Shown: positions 1 through 8,791 of the stretch, piece after piece
Position numbering within the stretch: the first letter of the stretch is position 1
How the letters are laid out: each line of letters starts with the position of its first letter
Assembly (NCBI GenBank): GCA_019694435.1
Contig: JAIBBZ010000001.1
Coordinates: 1 to 64,000 of the forward strand
Reading direction: 5' to 3'
DNA from: Pirellulales bacterium
GTDB taxonomy: Bacteria > Planctomycetota > Planctomycetia > Pirellulales > JAEUIK01
DNA: 64,000 nt
Translations under genes and position numbers: made by a program
Notes under the pieces: generated by a model
Told to the model about the DNA's origin: nothing
Database searches by the model: none
What the model saw: the letters and a program-made list of their open reading frames with translations, nothing else

Positions 1-1594
1 CACCGGCGTTCGTCGTCAGGCTCGTCAGCGCGGTGTTGCCGCCCACCACGCCGCCGAATGTCGTCGCGCCGGTCGTGTTCACCGTCAGATCAAAAGCGCC
101 GTTGACCGTGCTGGCCAGCGTGATGGCTACATTGCCTGTACTGGCGAGAATGATATTCGCCGCAAGCGTCACCGCGTCGTTGTAGGTTTGCGCGCCGGTC
201 GTCGTGACATTGCCGGCCAGGCTCGTCGTGCCGCCAGCGTTCGTCGTCAGGCTCGTCAAGGCGCTCGTGCCGCCCACCACGCCGCCGAACGTCGTCGCGC
301 CGGTCGTGTTCACCGTCAGATCGAAAGCGCCGTTCACCGTACTCGCGAGCGTGATGGCCGCGTTGCCCGTGCTCGCGAGGATCGCGTTACCCGTCAGAGT
401 GACCGCGTCGTTGTAGGTTTGCGCGCCGGTGGTCGTCACATTGCCGGCCAGGCTTGTCGTGCCACCGGCGTTCGTCGTCAGGCTCGTCAAGGCGCTCGTG
501 CCGCCTACCACGCCTCCAAAGGCTGTCGTGCCCGTCGTGTTGACCGTCAAACCGAAAGCGCCATTCACCGTGCTGGCCAGCGTAATGGCCGCGTTGCCCG
601 TGCTCGCCAACACTGTGTTGCCCGCCAGCGTCACGGCGTCGTTGTACGTTTGCGCGCCAGTCGTTGTGACGTTGCCGGCGAGACTCGTCGTGCCACCGGC
701 GCTGGTCGCCAGGCTTGTCAGCGCGGTACCGCCGCCCACCACGCCGCCGAATGTCGTCGCGCCGGTCGTGTTCACCGTCAAACCGAAGGCGCCGTTGACC
801 GTGCTGGCAAAGTCGATCGTGGCATTGCCGGTGCTTGTCAGGATCGCGTTACCCGTCAGCGTCACGGCGTCGTTGTACGTTTGCGCGCCGGACGTCGTGA
901 CGTTGCCGGCCAGGCTCGTCGTGCCACCGGCGTTCGTCGTCAGGCTCGCTAGTGCGCTCGTACCACCTACCACGCCGCCGAACGTCGTCGCGCCGGTCGC
1001 ATTGACGGTCAGCGACCGCGCCGTAGCGTCCGAGTTGACAGCAAGGTTAAAGCTCGCGGCCGCGGCAGAAACCACCGTATCGGCCTTCAATTGCACCGCG
1101 GCGTCGTACGTCTGATTGCCTGTGGTCGCCAGCGCCGGACCCAGCAAGATCAGGTCGCCGGCGTCGAGGCCGGCATTCACGCCCAGCGTGGTCAGCGCTG
1201 TAAACGAGGCAGGCGCGACCCCGGTGAGGTCGATTTGATTCGCGAAGCCGAGTGCGAAACCGCCAAACTGGATCGCGGTGAGTGTGTTGGCAGCCGCGAC
1301 ACCGCTGAGAGGATCGGCACCGTTGATCTTCACGTTGCCCGCCGCCACGGTCACGGCGATGTTGTCGGCGGCATCGCTGGAGATCGAAAGCAGGCCGGCC
1401 GCAACCTGCGCCGTCACGGCCAGCAGGTCGCGCCGCTCGAGCGCATCGAGATGCAGCCGCGTGAACCGCTCCGGGCCGCTCCCGAGGATTCCGTTGCGCT
1501 CGCGCGGCCCGAACCTGCGGTGCGCGCTACGACGGCGCGCGGCGTTCCGACCCGATTGAAAATGCGGTAACCATCTCGAAGCGATCGAGCACAC
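1..1594 (-). CDS. LEPR-motif surface protein with 77-residue tandem repeats (3' end outside window)
   Basis: About 531 codons are visible on the minus strand and the frame runs off the window start. The N-terminus is Arg-rich and leads to LERRDLLA at about residues 52-59, the planctomycete LEPR-xLL-type sorting motif. A short divergent region follows, then near-identical 77-residue units rich in Thr, Gly, Asn and Ala (recurring TTGAQTYNDAVTL, GATTFGGVVGGTSALTSL). Such units suggest a beta-solenoid adhesin or autotransporter-like repeat. No ATG is available between the upstream in-frame stop (about 1770) and the motif. I chose GTG at 1594 because GAGGG lies about 10 nt upstream, but TTG or GTG codons further upstream are possible. 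Likely exported or cell-surface; function not known. The reading frame stays open through every repeat. Confidence 0.75.
   Translation of the reverse strand, partial: MCSIASRWLPHFQSGRNAARRRSAHRRFGPRERNGILGSGPERFTRLHLDALERRDLLAVTAQVAAGLLSISSDAADNIAVTVAAGNVKINGADPLSGVAAANTLTAIQFGGFALGFANQIDLTGVAPASFTALTTLGVNAGLDAGDLILLGPALATTGNQTYDAAVQLKADTVVSAAAASFNLAVNSDATARSLTVNATGATTFGGVVGGTSALASLTTNAGGTTSLAGNVTTSGAQTYNDAVTLTGNAILTSTGNATIDFASTVNGAFGLTVNTTGATTFGGVVGGGTALTSLATSAGGTTSLAGNVTTTGAQTYNDAVTLAGNTVLASTGNAAITLASTVNGAFGLTVNTTGTTAFGGVVGGTSALTSLTTNAGGTTSLAGNVTTTGAQTYNDAVTLTGNAILASTGNAAITLASTVNGAFDLTVNTTGATTFGGVVGGTSALTSLTTNAGGTTSLAGNVTTTGAQTYNDAVTLAANIILASTGNVAITLASTVNGAFDLTVNTTGATTFGGVVGGNTALTSLTTNAG
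9..1163 (-). repeat. Tandem 231-bp coding repeats
   Basis: The segment beginning ttcgtcgtcagg recurs at 9, 240, 471, 702 and 933, giving an exact 231-bp (77-codon) period. The four units 9-932 are very similar at the DNA level. The fifth, at 933-1163, is N-terminal in the protein and diverged. The array continues out of the window at position 1. Strong DNA-level identity points to recent unit duplication or gene conversion, and makes the region prone to assembly collapse. Confidence 0.9.
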
Positions 1595-1964
1595 GGCACG
1601 GGCCCTCAGGCGACATCCGAGGGCTGCGCCGTCAGGGCAGAGACCCGGCGTGCCGACAGGAATTTCAACGGCGCAACGTGGGACGGGCCGGGGAGTTCCG
1701 TCTGGCCACCGTGCTCGAATACGGTCCACTCGCGGCAAGCGCCAGGCTAAATAGAGGTCTGCCAGCGGTCAAGAAAGTGGGCAATTTGCGCGCATTTTTC
1801 CGGCTAATCCGGCCTTAAGGCCCTTCGATTCGGCAGGAACCATCGTCCCACGAAGCCCAACCCAAAACCCGATCGGTTCGATGGTCGACAAGGTGCATTT
1901 GCGAGCTAGCTTTTCGAGAGACGCCCCCCGCCAGACTGACGCGCACCAGTGACGTAGAGTTTCG
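1595..1964. other. Divergent intergenic region, no gene seen
   Basis: 370 bp between the start of the repeat protein (minus) and the GGDEF gene (plus). It must hold both promoters. I found no convincing paired -35/-10 boxes: a TTGACC on the minus strand near 1770 is followed by TATTTA at only 13 bp. No RNA gene or conserved small reading frame could be recognised. Confidence 0.5.
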
Positions 1965-3344
1965 ATGAATTTACCGCGAATGTTGTTTGCAGTGGCTCCT
2001 GCCATGAACGTCGCAATCTTGGTCATGCTCGCCCTGATCGGGGTGGCTGAGTTCGCGCTAGGCGTGCTTGCCGGCCGGCTATGGGCGGCCAGCCGCGGCC
2101 CACTCGAACCCACCCCTGCTCCGCTGCCGCCGGCGACACTGCCGGCGGTGCGTCCCGAGCGTGCGCCGGTCGCGGCCGTCGCCGCGGCCCCTGCCGCATC
2201 CAGCCCCGAGCTGACGGTGCAGGTGGCACAGCATATCCAGGACATCGGCAGCTTGATGCAGTCGGACATCACCCGGCACGCGGAAAGCGTCCAGGAGTTC
2301 AGCAACCGTTTGGAACAAAGCTCGCGCGGCAGTGCGGCCGATTCGCACGACCCGGCCTTGATCGAGGCGGTAAAAGAAATGGTCGCGGCCAACTCTGCGC
2401 TTCAGCAGCGGCTGCGCGACGCCGAGGAAAAGCTCTCAAAGCAGGCCGAACAACTCAAAGTCAACGAGACGGCTGCACGGACCGATGGTCTGACGGCAAT
2501 TGCCAACCGCCGCGCGTTCGAAGAACACCTGGCCAAGTGCCGTCTGCGCTGGACGGAACGCAGCATCCCGACGACCTTGATGATGATCGACGTCGATCAC
2601 TTCAAGAAGTTCAACGATACGCACGGCCATCTCGCCGGCGATGCCGTGCTCAAACAAGTGGCCAAGACCCTGGCCGGCAGCGTCCGCGATGGCGACTTCG
2701 CGGCCCGCTATGGCGGCGAGGAGTTCGCGGTTCTGTTCGGCGCGACGGAGATGATCGACATCGGCATGGCGGCCGATCGGATTCGTCAAGCCATCGAGGC
2801 CATGGAGATCGAGTTCGCGGAGAAGCGACTCAAGGTGACGATCAGTTGCGGGCTGGCCGAGACCGCCGGCGATGAATCGACTCAGAACCTGATTTCGCGG
2901 GCCGACAAGGCGTTGTACGCTGCCAAACAGAACGGCCGCAATCGCGTCTACTGCGAGCATCGCGACACGACGTATGCCCTGGTCATGCAGACACCGAAAG
3001 AAGCGCACTCGGGCGAAGAGGACCCCTCGGAACTCGACCGCCGGCGGATTCAGCGGCGGCTCCGGATCGGGCCCTTGACCGACGGCAATTTGCCGGCTTC
3101 GAACGAGTTCTTCCCGGTGATGTGCCGCGATATCACGCCAACGGGGCTGTGTTTCTACCTGGAGCAAGAGCCCCTGTTCACGTCGCTGGTCATCGAGATG
3201 AACGAGGGCGAGGAACTGGTGCCCGTGCTGGCCGACCTGGTGGACGTGCGAGCGGCCGACACCTACGGCGGCGGCTACCAGTGCAAGTGCCGCTTCCATC
3301 AGCCCACGGCGTGTGCCGACGAAGCCGCCCTGGCGACCGTCTGA
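1965..3344 (+). CDS. Diguanylate cyclase, membrane-anchored GGDEF-PilZ protein
   Basis: Makes cyclic-di-GMP from two GTP. The 459-residue protein has one N-terminal membrane helix (about residues 12-37), a Pro/Ala-rich linker, a helical segment (about 130-170) and a GGDEF domain (about 170-330). The signature is GGEEF at 250-254, preceded at the proper distance by RDGD (241-244), which fits the RxxD allosteric inhibitory site, so product inhibition is expected. The C-terminus (about 355-450) resembles a PilZ cyclic-di-GMP receptor: RRRIQRR at 359-365 supplies the Arg cluster and DITPTG at 389-394 the DxSxxG-like motif. Cyclase and PilZ in one chain suggest self-sensing. It heads a cyclic-di-GMP cluster with the next two genes. 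ATG at 2004 is an alternative start that would shorten the N-terminus but keep the helix. Confidence 0.85.
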   Translation: MNLPRMLFAVAPAMNVAILVMLALIGVAEFALGVLAGRLWAASRGPLEPTPAPLPPATLPAVRPERAPVAAVAAAPAASSPELTVQVAQHIQDIGSLMQSDITRHAESVQEFSNRLEQSSRGSAADSHDPALIEAVKEMVAANSALQQRLRDAEEKLSKQAEQLKVNETAARTDGLTAIANRRAFEEHLAKCRLRWTERSIPTTLMMIDVDHFKKFNDTHGHLAGDAVLKQVAKTLAGSVRDGDFAARYGGEEFAVLFGATEMIDIGMAADRIRQAIEAMEIEFAEKRLKVTISCGLAETAGDESTQNLISRADKALYAAKQNGRNRVYCEHRDTTYALVMQTPKEAHSGEEDPSELDRRRIQRRLRIGPLTDGNLPASNEFFPVMCRDITPTGLCFYLEQEPLFTSLVIEMNEGEELVPVLADLVDVRAADTYGGGYQCKCRFHQPTACADEAALATV

Positions 3345-3540
3345 GCGGGGCCTGTCGCGGGGGTAGTCGTTTCAACCCCTATCATCGCTACCCGCGGCGC
3401 GACTCTTGTCGCACTGCACTCCGCTCGACCAATTGTTCGCCGGGCGTGCGAGCTACGTTTGAGGGTCCGCAGGCGATCCGTCGCGCGCTAGGCGTTGGCG
3501 ATGTTGCGCCGGACATCCACCAATCCCCGCCTCGCTGGTC

Positions 3541-5946
3541 ATGCACCGTCGCTCGATCAAAACCAAGCTGATTCTCCTGGCAACGATCTCAGGCATCGCC
3601 GCGGTGGCCGTAGCGTCGACCAGCTTCGTGCTCAATGACCTCGTCCAGTTGCGCGAAAGCAAATGGGCGCAACTCCGCGCCACGGCCGCCATCCTCGCCG
3701 CCAACGCGGCACCGGCGCTCGAAGCTCAAGACACGCAGGCCGCGCATCAATTGCTGCGGTCCCTGGCTTCCCAGCCCTGCATCGAATCCGCGGCGCTGTA
3801 CGACGAACAACACCGTCTGTGGGTGTCGCTTCCCTTCAACGGCCAGGCGGCGACCGAGTCGGAGCCAACGCTCGACAACGAATCGCTCGGCGAGCGCACG
3901 ACCAGCACCGGCGATTACGTCATTCACTATCCTGTAGCCGTTCGCGGCGCGCGGCTCGGCACCCTCGGCATTCGCGCCAATTCCCGAGACGTCGCCAAGC
4001 ATCTGGCCGAATACCTGACCCTGGCGATGATCGTGGCGATTTGTTCGGCGTTGTTGTCGGTGCACCTGGCGATCATCCTGCAGCGCCGGCTGGCCGAGCC
4101 GATCGTCCGCCTCGCGGCGTTTGCCCACCAGATCGCCTGCCGGGGCGATTACTCGGTCCGCATCGAGTACGCCGGCAACGACGAGATCGGCGATCTGTAT
4201 GGAGCCTTCGACAGCCTGCTCGAAAAAGTCGAGGCCTCGGAAACGGCGTTGCTCTTGGCGCAGTCCCAGTTGGCTGATCGCGTCGGCGAGCGCACCAACC
4301 AGTTGCTCGAAGAGATGGATCAGCGGCGGCGCGTGCAGACCGAGCTGGTCGCGGCCCAGAACGAAACCGAGGTCGCGCAACGCGTCAAGCAGAACTTTCT
4401 GGCCGAAAAGAGCTTTGAAATCCGCACCCCGCTCAACGCCCTGGTCGGCTTCAGCGACTTGCTGAGCCGCGGCGAGGTGCGCGACGAACACGAACGGCAA
4501 AACTATACCGACATCGTGGCCACAAGTGCCCGAAACCTGGCCACGCTGTTGAACGACTTGCTCGACTTGTCGGAGGTCGCCGGGGGGCAGCTCCGGGTCG
4601 AAAGGCAACCCTGTTCGCCGGCCGAAGTGATCGCCGAGGTCGTTTCGCTGTTGCAACCTGCAGCCCTGGAAGCAGGACTGACGCTCGACTCCGTCTGGCA
4701 GGAACACCTGCCCGAATCGATCGTCACCGATCGGGCACGGCTGCGCCAGGCATTGCTGAGCGTGGTGGGCTATTGCCTGCGGCACGCACGGCGCGGGCGC
4801 GTCCAGTTGGTGGCCCGTGCGGGCGACATCGAAGGACACTCGCGCCTGCAGGTGCGGCTGACGGCCCCGCTGGAACATCGCTCGGTGGCGCACGATACGG
4901 CGGCGCCGCCGGCCCGCGGAACGAAGGGTTCGCAGGCCGTCGACTTGCGTTACAGCTGCGACCTGGGAATGGCGACGGCCTGTCGCATTGCCCGGGCCCT
5001 CGGCGGCGACCTGGTCTGCGACGATTCGGGGGGGAACAACCGCGCGTTCGTGCTGACCGTCGACGCCGGAACGATCTCTTCACGGATCGCGCTCGAGTCA
5101 CCGTCGGGCGACATCGTCGCGGCCGCCCCGCAACCGCCCACGCGCCCAAACCTGCAGGGTGCCCGGATTCTGGTGGCCGACGACGGCGACGCTAACCGGC
5201 GTTTGATCCAGGTCTTGCTCACGCGCGCGGGGGCCAAGGTCGCGGTGGCGGCCGATGGGCAACAGGCCGTCGAGCTGGCACTGGCTGAGGCGCACGACCT
5301 GATCCTGATGGACATGCAGATGCCCGTGCTCGACGGCTACGATGCGACCGCCAAGCTTCGTCAGGCGGGCATCGCCACGCCGATCGTGGCGCTGACCGCG
5401 CATGCCTTGCAAAGCGACGAGGCCAAGTGCCGCGCGGCGGGCTGCTCCGACTATCTCACCAAGCCGATCGAACCCCAGCGGCTGCTGGAACAAGTCGACC
5501 GACTGCTTAGCCGGAGTCCCGAGCCCGCGGCTTCTGCACCGCAGGCTTTGCCGACGTGCAGCGTCGAGCTGCCGGCCATGTCGGCCGCCGGGCCGTTGCG
5601 GTCGAGCTTGCCGCAAGATGACCAGGAATTCCGGGAGATCGTCGGCGAGTTTGTCGACCGTTTCAACCAACGGCTCGGCGAGATGCGCGATGTGCTGGGG
5701 ACCGGCGATCTTCATCGACTCGGCGAATTGGCGCATTGGTTGAAGGGCTGCGGAGGCACGGCGGGGTTTGCACAGCTCAGCGACGTGGCGAGCGAATTGC
5801 TGTCTGCCTCGCGCGACAGCAACGCCTCGCAAGCCGATCGCGTTTTGAACGAACTGGAAGTCCTGGCAACGCGGATCGAATCGCCGCAAGTGGCGCCGCC
5901 GATTGCCGACGCTTCTGACACTCGCGGGGGGGGCACCCTGCCATGA
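3541..5946 (+). CDS. Hybrid histidine kinase-like protein with degenerate kinase core, intact REC and Hpt
   Basis: 801 residues: N-terminal helix (about 8-30), periplasmic sensor (about 35-155), second helix (about 158-180), HAMP (about 180-232), coiled coil, DHp-like and ATPase-like regions (about 285-510), receiver (about 541-655) and Hpt (about 685-780). The H-box reads KSFEIRTPLNALVGF, so the expected phospho-acceptor His is Phe292 (TTT at 4414-4416). The N-box Asn residues are missing (LLSVVGYCLRHA) and no DTGxGI G1 box is seen. The receiver keeps Asp591 (LMDMQMP) and Lys641, and the Hpt keeps His732 (AHWLKG). The protein therefore probably cannot autophosphorylate and may act as a phosphorelay scaffold or sink fed by another kinase. 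It overlaps the HD-GYP gene by ATGA. No clear ribosome-binding site precedes the ATG. Confidence 0.85.
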   Translation: MHRRSIKTKLILLATISGIAAVAVASTSFVLNDLVQLRESKWAQLRATAAILAANAAPALEAQDTQAAHQLLRSLASQPCIESAALYDEQHRLWVSLPFNGQAATESEPTLDNESLGERTTSTGDYVIHYPVAVRGARLGTLGIRANSRDVAKHLAEYLTLAMIVAICSALLSVHLAIILQRRLAEPIVRLAAFAHQIACRGDYSVRIEYAGNDEIGDLYGAFDSLLEKVEASETALLLAQSQLADRVGERTNQLLEEMDQRRRVQTELVAAQNETEVAQRVKQNFLAEKSFEIRTPLNALVGFSDLLSRGEVRDEHERQNYTDIVATSARNLATLLNDLLDLSEVAGGQLRVERQPCSPAEVIAEVVSLLQPAALEAGLTLDSVWQEHLPESIVTDRARLRQALLSVVGYCLRHARRGRVQLVARAGDIEGHSRLQVRLTAPLEHRSVAHDTAAPPARGTKGSQAVDLRYSCDLGMATACRIARALGGDLVCDDSGGNNRAFVLTVDAGTISSRIALESPSGDIVAAAPQPPTRPNLQGARILVADDGDANRRLIQVLLTRAGAKVAVAADGQQAVELALAEAHDLILMDMQMPVLDGYDATAKLRQAGIATPIVALTAHALQSDEAKCRAAGCSDYLTKPIEPQRLLEQVDRLLSRSPEPAASAPQALPTCSVELPAMSAAGPLRSSLPQDDQEFREIVGEFVDRFNQRLGEMRDVLGTGDLHRLGELAHWLKGCGGTAGFAQLSDVASELLSASRDSNASQADRVLNELEVLATRIESPQVAPPIADASDTRGGGTLP

Positions 5947-7205
5947 ATCGCGACACATCCATTCTTGGACTCAGCCATCAAGAGGTGGCTTCGCGCGCCG
6001 AGGATCGCCTGGAAGGGACGATCCGCGCGATCTCGCAGGCTCTGCTGGCCGACCAGGAAGAAAGCGGGAACATCGCGCACGACTGGGCGCCGGCGAGCAT
6101 GCAGCTGCTGATCATCGATGACGAACCGCTGAATATTCGCGTCCTGCAGCGCTACTTGCAGGAGCTGAGCTACACCAACGTGCGCGGCCTGACCGATTCG
6201 ACCCAAGCGCTCGATTCCATCCGCGAGCATCGGCCCGACGTCGTGCTCCTCGACCTGCACATGCCCAAGGTCACCGGCGACGAGATCCTGGCCGAGCTCC
6301 GGTGCGACGCGGCGTTTCAGTACCTGCCGGTGATCGTGATCACTGCGGCAATCGACCGGCAAACGCGGCTGAAGATTCTTGAACTGGGCGCCACCGACTT
6401 CCTGCACAAGCCAATCGACTCGAGCGAACTGGCGCTGCGGGTCCGCAATGCCGGCATGGTCAAGCGCTACCACGACGGCATTCGCGGCTACGCCGAGCGG
6501 CTCGAATCGGGGCTGCGGCTTCGCGCGGCCGAACTCGAGGCCTCGCGCCGGGAAATCATCTGCTGCCTGGCCCGGGCCGGCGAATTCCGCGACAACGACA
6601 CGGGTAACCACGTCCTGCGAGTGGGCCGCTACGCGGGCCTCGTGGCGTCGGCCATGCGGCAGGGTCCGCGGTTCGTCGAGATGATCGAACTCGCGGCCCA
6701 ATTGCACGACATCGGCAAGATCGGCATTCCCGACGAGATCCTGCGCAGGCCCGGCGCGCTGAGCCCCGATGAAATCGAAACCATGCGGCAACACGTGATC
6801 TACGGTCAGAAGATCATCAATCCTTACGAACGCGCGCACAAGGAAGCGTCCGAGACGTCCGAGCCGTCGTTCGAGCGTCAGCTGGCCAACCCGGGACGAT
6901 CGGAACTGATCCAGATGGCGTCGCGGATTGCGATGACCCACCACGAGAAATGGGACGGAACCGGCTATCCGATGGGGCTGTCCGGCGAGCAAATTCCCCT
7001 CGAAGGCCGGATTACGGCCGTGGCCGACGTCTTCGATGCCCTGAGCAGCCGGCGGCCCTACAAACCGCCCATCCCCTTCGAACGCTGCCTGGAAATCATC
7101 GCCAGCGAGAGCGGCAAGCACTTCGATCCGCGCGTGGCCGAGGCGTTTCTCTCGCAGCGCGAAGCCGTGCGGGCCATTCAAACCCAGTACTCCGACGGCG
7201 ACTGA
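5943..7205 (+). CDS. Response regulator with HD-GYP cyclic-di-GMP phosphodiesterase domain
   Basis: 420 residues: receiver domain at about 52-170 with acidic pair D59-D60, phospho-acceptor Asp104 (LLDLHMP) and Lys156, then an HD-GYP domain (about 200-410). The metal-binding HD is H255-D256 (LHDIGKIGIP) and the family GYP signature is at 341-343 in WDGTGYP, both intact. Known RpfG-type proteins with this architecture hydrolyse cyclic-di-GMP to GMP. The start codon overlaps the stop of the hybrid kinase gene (ATGA), so the two are translationally coupled, and the receiver is the obvious phosphorylation target of the upstream Hpt (inference). Together with the GGDEF-PilZ gene this gives synthesis, sensing and breakdown in one cluster. 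Confidence 0.9.
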   Translation: MNRDTSILGLSHQEVASRAEDRLEGTIRAISQALLADQEESGNIAHDWAPASMQLLIIDDEPLNIRVLQRYLQELSYTNVRGLTDSTQALDSIREHRPDVVLLDLHMPKVTGDEILAELRCDAAFQYLPVIVITAAIDRQTRLKILELGATDFLHKPIDSSELALRVRNAGMVKRYHDGIRGYAERLESGLRLRAAELEASRREIICCLARAGEFRDNDTGNHVLRVGRYAGLVASAMRQGPRFVEMIELAAQLHDIGKIGIPDEILRRPGALSPDEIETMRQHVIYGQKIINPYERAHKEASETSEPSFERQLANPGRSELIQMASRIAMTHHEKWDGTGYPMGLSGEQIPLEGRITAVADVFDALSSRRPYKPPIPFERCLEIIASESGKHFDPRVAEAFLSQREAVRAIQTQYSDGD

Positions 7206-7355
7206 CGCGTCCCAGCCCAGTTGGGCCGCGCTGGACTTGGGCCAAATCGGGACGCTAATCTAAGGGCGTTTCCGGCGGCGAGGCGCGGCGGCCTACCGAT
7301 GTGTCGGTGCCCCCGCTTTGCCGCGCCGCCTCTTTCGTGCCTGGGCAAGCTGGCC

Positions 7356-8759
7356 ATGCTGCGGATTACCGGCACCCCGTCGACGCTCTGCGATCGCGTC
7401 TCGCGACGTGAACTGTTGCGCGTCGGCGCCTTGGGCACGCTCGGGGTGTCGCTGGCCGACCTGTTGCGCCAACCCCAGCTCGCGCAGGCAACCAACACCG
7501 CCGCACCACGCGCCCGGTCGTGCATCGTGCTGTTCTTGATGGGCGGCCCGCCGCAGCATTCGACCTGGGACCCCAAGCCGCAGGCACCGGCCGAAGTCCG
7601 TGGCGAATTCGCACCGATCGCGACCACCGTACCCGGCATGTCGATCGGCGAGCTGCTGCCGCAGACCGCCAAGGTCGCCGAGCGGTTGTGCCTGCTGCGC
7701 GCCGTGCGGACCGGCGACAACGCTCATTCGTCGAGCGGCTATTACATGATGACGGGCGTGCCGCATCAGCCGAAGAATTTCGAGAACGCCAATCCGGGCG
7801 CACCGAACAACTGGCCCCATCTGGCGGCCATCGTCCGGCGGCTGTCGCCCGCCGACTCGGCCTTTCCGGCCACCGTGCGGCTGCCGCATCACATCTTCAA
7901 TACCGACGGCTCGGTCTGGCCCGGCCAGGACGCCGGATTCCTGGGCCGGACGCACGACCCCTGGCTGCTGCGCTGCCAGCCGGCCGATGCCGATTTTCGC
8001 GTGCCCGAAGTTTCGTTGCCTGCCGAGCTGTCGCTGGCGCGGATGTCCGGGCGCCGGGCCTTGCTCGCGCAGATCGAACAGCTCGACCGTGCGGCGCAAG
8101 GCGCGACGTCGCTGCTGCCGACCTACGATGCCGCCACGCGGCAGGCGTTGGATCTGGTCACCTCGCCCGAGTGCCGTGGCGCGTTCCGCCTCGAGGACGA
8201 GCCCGCCGAGCGGCGCGAGCGTTACGGTCGCACACAATTCGGGCAGAGCGTGCTGCTGGCCCGGCGGCTGATCGACGCCGGCACGCGGCTCGTGCAAGTC
8301 AATTGGTTCCGCAGCCCCGACGAACCGGCCGATGCCCCTTGTTGGGATTCGCACGTCGGCGAGGCCAGACGGCTGCGCACGGCGCTGCTGCCGCCGTTCG
8401 ATCAGACGTTCTCCGCGCTAATCGAAGACTTGCAGGACACGGGCAAGCTCGACGAGACGCTGATCGTCGTGGCCTCGGAATTCGGCCGCAGCCCCCGGAT
8501 CAACGCCCAGGGCGGCCGCGATCACTGGGGCAGCGTGTTTTCCGTCGCGCTGGCCGGCGGCGGTATCCGGGGTGGCACGATCTACGGGGCCTCGGACGCC
8601 CTCGGCGGCGAGCCGCACACTGGCCTGGTGCGGCCCGAGGACCTGCTCGCGACCATCTTCCATTGCCTGGGGCTCGAACCGGAAACGATTCTGCACGACC
8701 CGCTTAACCGGCCGTTTCCGATTGCCCGTGGACAGATCCTGCACGACGTGCTGATCTGA
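7356..8759 (+). CDS. DUF1501 (Tat-exported sulfatase-like) protein, orphan
   Basis: 467 residues from ATG 7356. The frame is open further upstream, but this start places a twin-arginine signal (SRRELLRVGALG) at the N-terminus as is usual for the family. Family features are the early VLFLMGGPPQHSTWDPKP segment, the VVASEFGRSPR motif and the DHWG motif near the C-terminus, typical of the alkaline-phosphatase-like DUF1501 fold. The enzymatic role is unknown. In planctomycetes these genes usually sit next to a DUF1549/DUF1553 (PSD1) cytochrome. This copy has no such partner beside it, although a complete pair lies at 13411-17285. It ends 32 bp from the convergent MFS gene. Confidence 0.8.
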   Translation: MLRITGTPSTLCDRVSRRELLRVGALGTLGVSLADLLRQPQLAQATNTAAPRARSCIVLFLMGGPPQHSTWDPKPQAPAEVRGEFAPIATTVPGMSIGELLPQTAKVAERLCLLRAVRTGDNAHSSSGYYMMTGVPHQPKNFENANPGAPNNWPHLAAIVRRLSPADSAFPATVRLPHHIFNTDGSVWPGQDAGFLGRTHDPWLLRCQPADADFRVPEVSLPAELSLARMSGRRALLAQIEQLDRAAQGATSLLPTYDAATRQALDLVTSPECRGAFRLEDEPAERRERYGRTQFGQSVLLARRLIDAGTRLVQVNWFRSPDEPADAPCWDSHVGEARRLRTALLPPFDQTFSALIEDLQDTGKLDETLIVVASEFGRSPRINAQGGRDHWGSVFSVALAGGGIRGGTIYGASDALGGEPHTGLVRPEDLLATIFHCLGLEPETILHDPLNRPFPIARGQILHDVLI

Positions 8760-8763
8760 GCAC

Positions 8764-8791
8764 CGGCCGCGCTGCATCGCCCGCGCGGCCG
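8764..8791. terminator. Bidirectional hairpin between convergent genes
   Basis: A perfect 9-bp stem, CGGCCGCGC (8764-8772) with GCGCGGCCG (8783-8791), encloses a 10-nt loop and fills the 32-bp gap between the DUF1501 and MFS stop codons. There is no T-run on either side, so it is only terminator-like. Confidence 0.5.

Noticed and set aside
188..1115. Plus-strand open frames across the repeat array
   Set aside because: They are antisense to the 77-residue repeats and give Arg/Ala/Val-rich low-complexity protein; the minus strand carries the sorting motif and a natural composition.
3345..3540. Cyclic-di-GMP riboswitch between the cyclase and kinase genes
   Set aside because: No GEMM-type conserved core could be seen in the 196-bp gap.
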